In this document: positions 20,504-21,650 of the stretch, piece by piece
Numbering within the stretch: the stretch's first letter is position 1
How the letters are laid out: each line of letters starts with the position of its first letter
NCBI GenBank assembly: GCA_030596145.1
Contig: JAUVKS010000006.1
Span: 1 to 21,650, forward strand
From: Pseudomonadota bacterium
GTDB taxonomy: Bacteria > Desulfobacterota > Syntrophia > Syntrophales > JADFWA01
DNA length: 21,650 nt
Direction: 5' to 3'
Translations under genes and position numbers: made by a program
Notes under the pieces: generated by a model
What the model saw: the letters and a program-made list of their open reading frames with translations, nothing else
Database searches by the model: none
What the model was told of the DNA's origin: nothing

Positions 20504-21650
20504 AAAGAACCCATTCTTACAACAATCATTTGAGAGCTTTGATCGGGCAACCACGAGGCTGCAAAAGGCTTTTGCAGATCTGGAAGAAAAATTTGAGGCC
20601 ATAAACAAGGAGTTGGATTCCAAAAATGTTGAATTGCAAGAAGCCCTGGCAGAGAAAGAACATATAAGCAGCTATCTTCAGAATATCATCGAGAGTCTTA
20701 CGACCGGCGTGATTGTGGCGGACATGGAAGAGAAAACAACAATAATGAATCGGTGTGCCGAGGGGTTTACCGGGTTTTTGAGAGAGGATGCCGCGGGGGT
20801 GAATGTAAATTTACTGCTTGAAAACAGATTCCCGTCTGATTCGGAAGGGCGTTTCGATCTCAAACATTTTGACGGCAGTGTGGGAGAAAAAATAAGATTG
20901 AAAGGAAGGAAATTAGAGATTTTTGCTTCTGCCGTCAAGACAGAGAATGATGAAGAAATAGGAATGGTTATTGTTCTTCGCGATATTACAAGACTCGATA
21001 AACTGGAAGAAAGGGTGAAGAGGACGGAAAAACTTGCTGCAATGGGTGAAACAGCGGCGAATATTGCTCACGAAATAAGAAACCCACTGGGAAGCATAGG
21101 GCTTTTTGCTTCTTTGTTGATAAAGGAGCTGAAAGAGAAGAAGAACCGTGACAGGGCATCTCATATCATAAGCGCTGTAAAGGATATGGATAATAAAATA
21201 TCCAATCTGCTTATGTTTGCAAGAGATCAAAAGCCGTTGATGAAGGAAGTCAGCATCCATAATGTGCTTAAAGAAATTATAATTTTTTCCGAACAGATTT
21301 TAGGGAAAGAAAATATCATTCTTACTGTAAACTATGAAGATGTTGATCCTGTAATTGCCGGCAATGCCGAGATGTTAAAACAGGTGTTTTTGAATCTTAT
21401 GCTGAATGCCATGCAGGCGATGCCTGGTGGAGGGAATCTTTATATTAAAACGCGGATTTTTGGCGGCAAGGATGAAAAAAAGAACTCTCACAATCCAAAC
21501 GTAGAAATCAGTTTTATGGACACTGGCAGCGGAATGCCTGATGAAAACATAAAAAAGATATTTGATCCCTTTTTTACCACAAAAGAATCTAAAAACGGAA
21601 AGGGTTTGGGGTTGTTTCTTTGTTACGGAATTATTCAGGATCACGGCGGC
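20481..21650 (+). CDS. Soluble PAS-type sensor histidine kinase, FlrB/FleS-like (3' truncated by window)
   Basis: The frame is open from ATG 20481 to the last base (390 codons) with no stop, so the gene continues past the window. There is no membrane segment. A coiled coil (about 15-65) leads to a PAS domain (about 65-175; IIESLTTGVIVADMEEKTTIMN, GMVIVLRDITRLDKLE). The HisKA H-box is AANIAHEIRNPLGSI (His about 197), and the HATPase part has N-box VFLNLMLNAMQAMPGGG, G1 DTGSGMP, F-box IFDPFFTTKE and G2 GKGLGLFLCYGII. The layout (cytosolic, PAS, HisKA_A-type) is that of FlrB/FleS/AtoS kinases, which phosphorylate sigma-54 activators. An FlrC-like regulator gene just beyond 21650 is predicted. 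The start overlaps the SPOR-TPR gene; TTG 20493 is a less likely alternative. The -24/-12 promoter at 17837 would drive both genes. Confidence 0.85.
   Translation, partial: MGHILGIEKNPFLQQSFESFDRATTRLQKAFADLEEKFEAINKELDSKNVELQEALAEKEHISSYLQNIIESLTTGVIVADMEEKTTIMNRCAEGFTGFLREDAAGVNVNLLLENRFPSDSEGRFDLKHFDGSVGEKIRLKGRKLEIFASAVKTENDEEIGMVIVLRDITRLDKLEERVKRTEKLAAMGETAANIAHEIRNPLGSIGLFASLLIKELKEKKNRDRASHIISAVKDMDNKISNLLMFARDQKPLMKEVSIHNVLKEIIIFSEQILGKENIILTVNYEDVDPVIAGNAEMLKQVFLNLMLNAMQAMPGGGNLYIKTRIFGGKDEKKNSHNPNVEISFMDTGSGMPDENIKKIFDPFFTTKESKNGKGLGLFLCYGIIQDHGG

Overview
The window looks like a late flagellar and flagellin-glycosylation locus from a Gram-negative, polarly or sparsely flagellated bacterium. 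Deltaproteobacteria/Desulfobacterota is my best guess. That placement is inferred from gene content: FlaG, a DVU0524-like small protein, an HD-GYP regulator, SPINDLY-type and CgeB-type glycosyltransferases, and very abundant dispersed palindromic repeats. There is no rRNA or tRNA here to fix taxonomy.

Layout. (1) 1-8145, plus strand: a modification island. It holds the tail of a methyltransferase-like gene, a TPR-FkbM methyltransferase, a TPR-OGT (SPINDLY/GT41) glycosyltransferase, a small S23/IVP four-helix-bundle gene boxed in by hairpin repeats, a CgeB-like glycosyltransferase and an unrecognised 188-aa protein. (2) 8322-9671, minus strand: one flagellin whose variable middle domain is a roughly 165-residue Ala/Ser/Thr/Gln/Val repeat. 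(3) 9672-10629: a control region of about 960 bp with repeats, sigma-28 and sigma-54 promoter matches and two palindromic operator-like sites. (4) 10630-13955, plus strand: fliD, fliS and a FliT/FlgN-like chaperone. (5) 13974-17592, minus strand: flaG, a PilZ-like protein, a repeat-rich gap, then an operon of a DVU0524-like small protein and a REC-GAF-HD-GYP c-di-GMP phosphodiesterase. (6) 17951-21650, plus strand: a membrane-anchored SPOR-TPR protein overlapping a soluble PAS-type histidine kinase of FlrB/FleS type that runs off the window.

How it may work together (inference). The SPOR-TPR/kinase pair sits behind a sigma-54 promoter match and may head the flagellar hierarchy. fliD has a near-perfect sigma-54 promoter plus an upstream sigma-28 match. 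flaG and the HD-GYP operon have perfect or near-perfect sigma-28 promoters, and flagellin a weaker one. The glycosyltransferases and methyltransferase would decorate the Ser/Thr-rich repeat domain of the flagellin. PilZ and HD-GYP would tie the system to c-di-GMP.

The other striking feature is repeats. At least four clusters of a head-to-head GCGAAGC-type mini-hairpin element lie at gene borders, where they supply stop codons and disturb a start. A hairpin with the sequence GGGTCGGATGAATCCGACCC recurs in gene leaders in the same orientation. A 7-bp tandem array lies inside the OGT gene and an 18-bp-based array inside flagellin. All positions and counts were read by eye; no search or folding was run.
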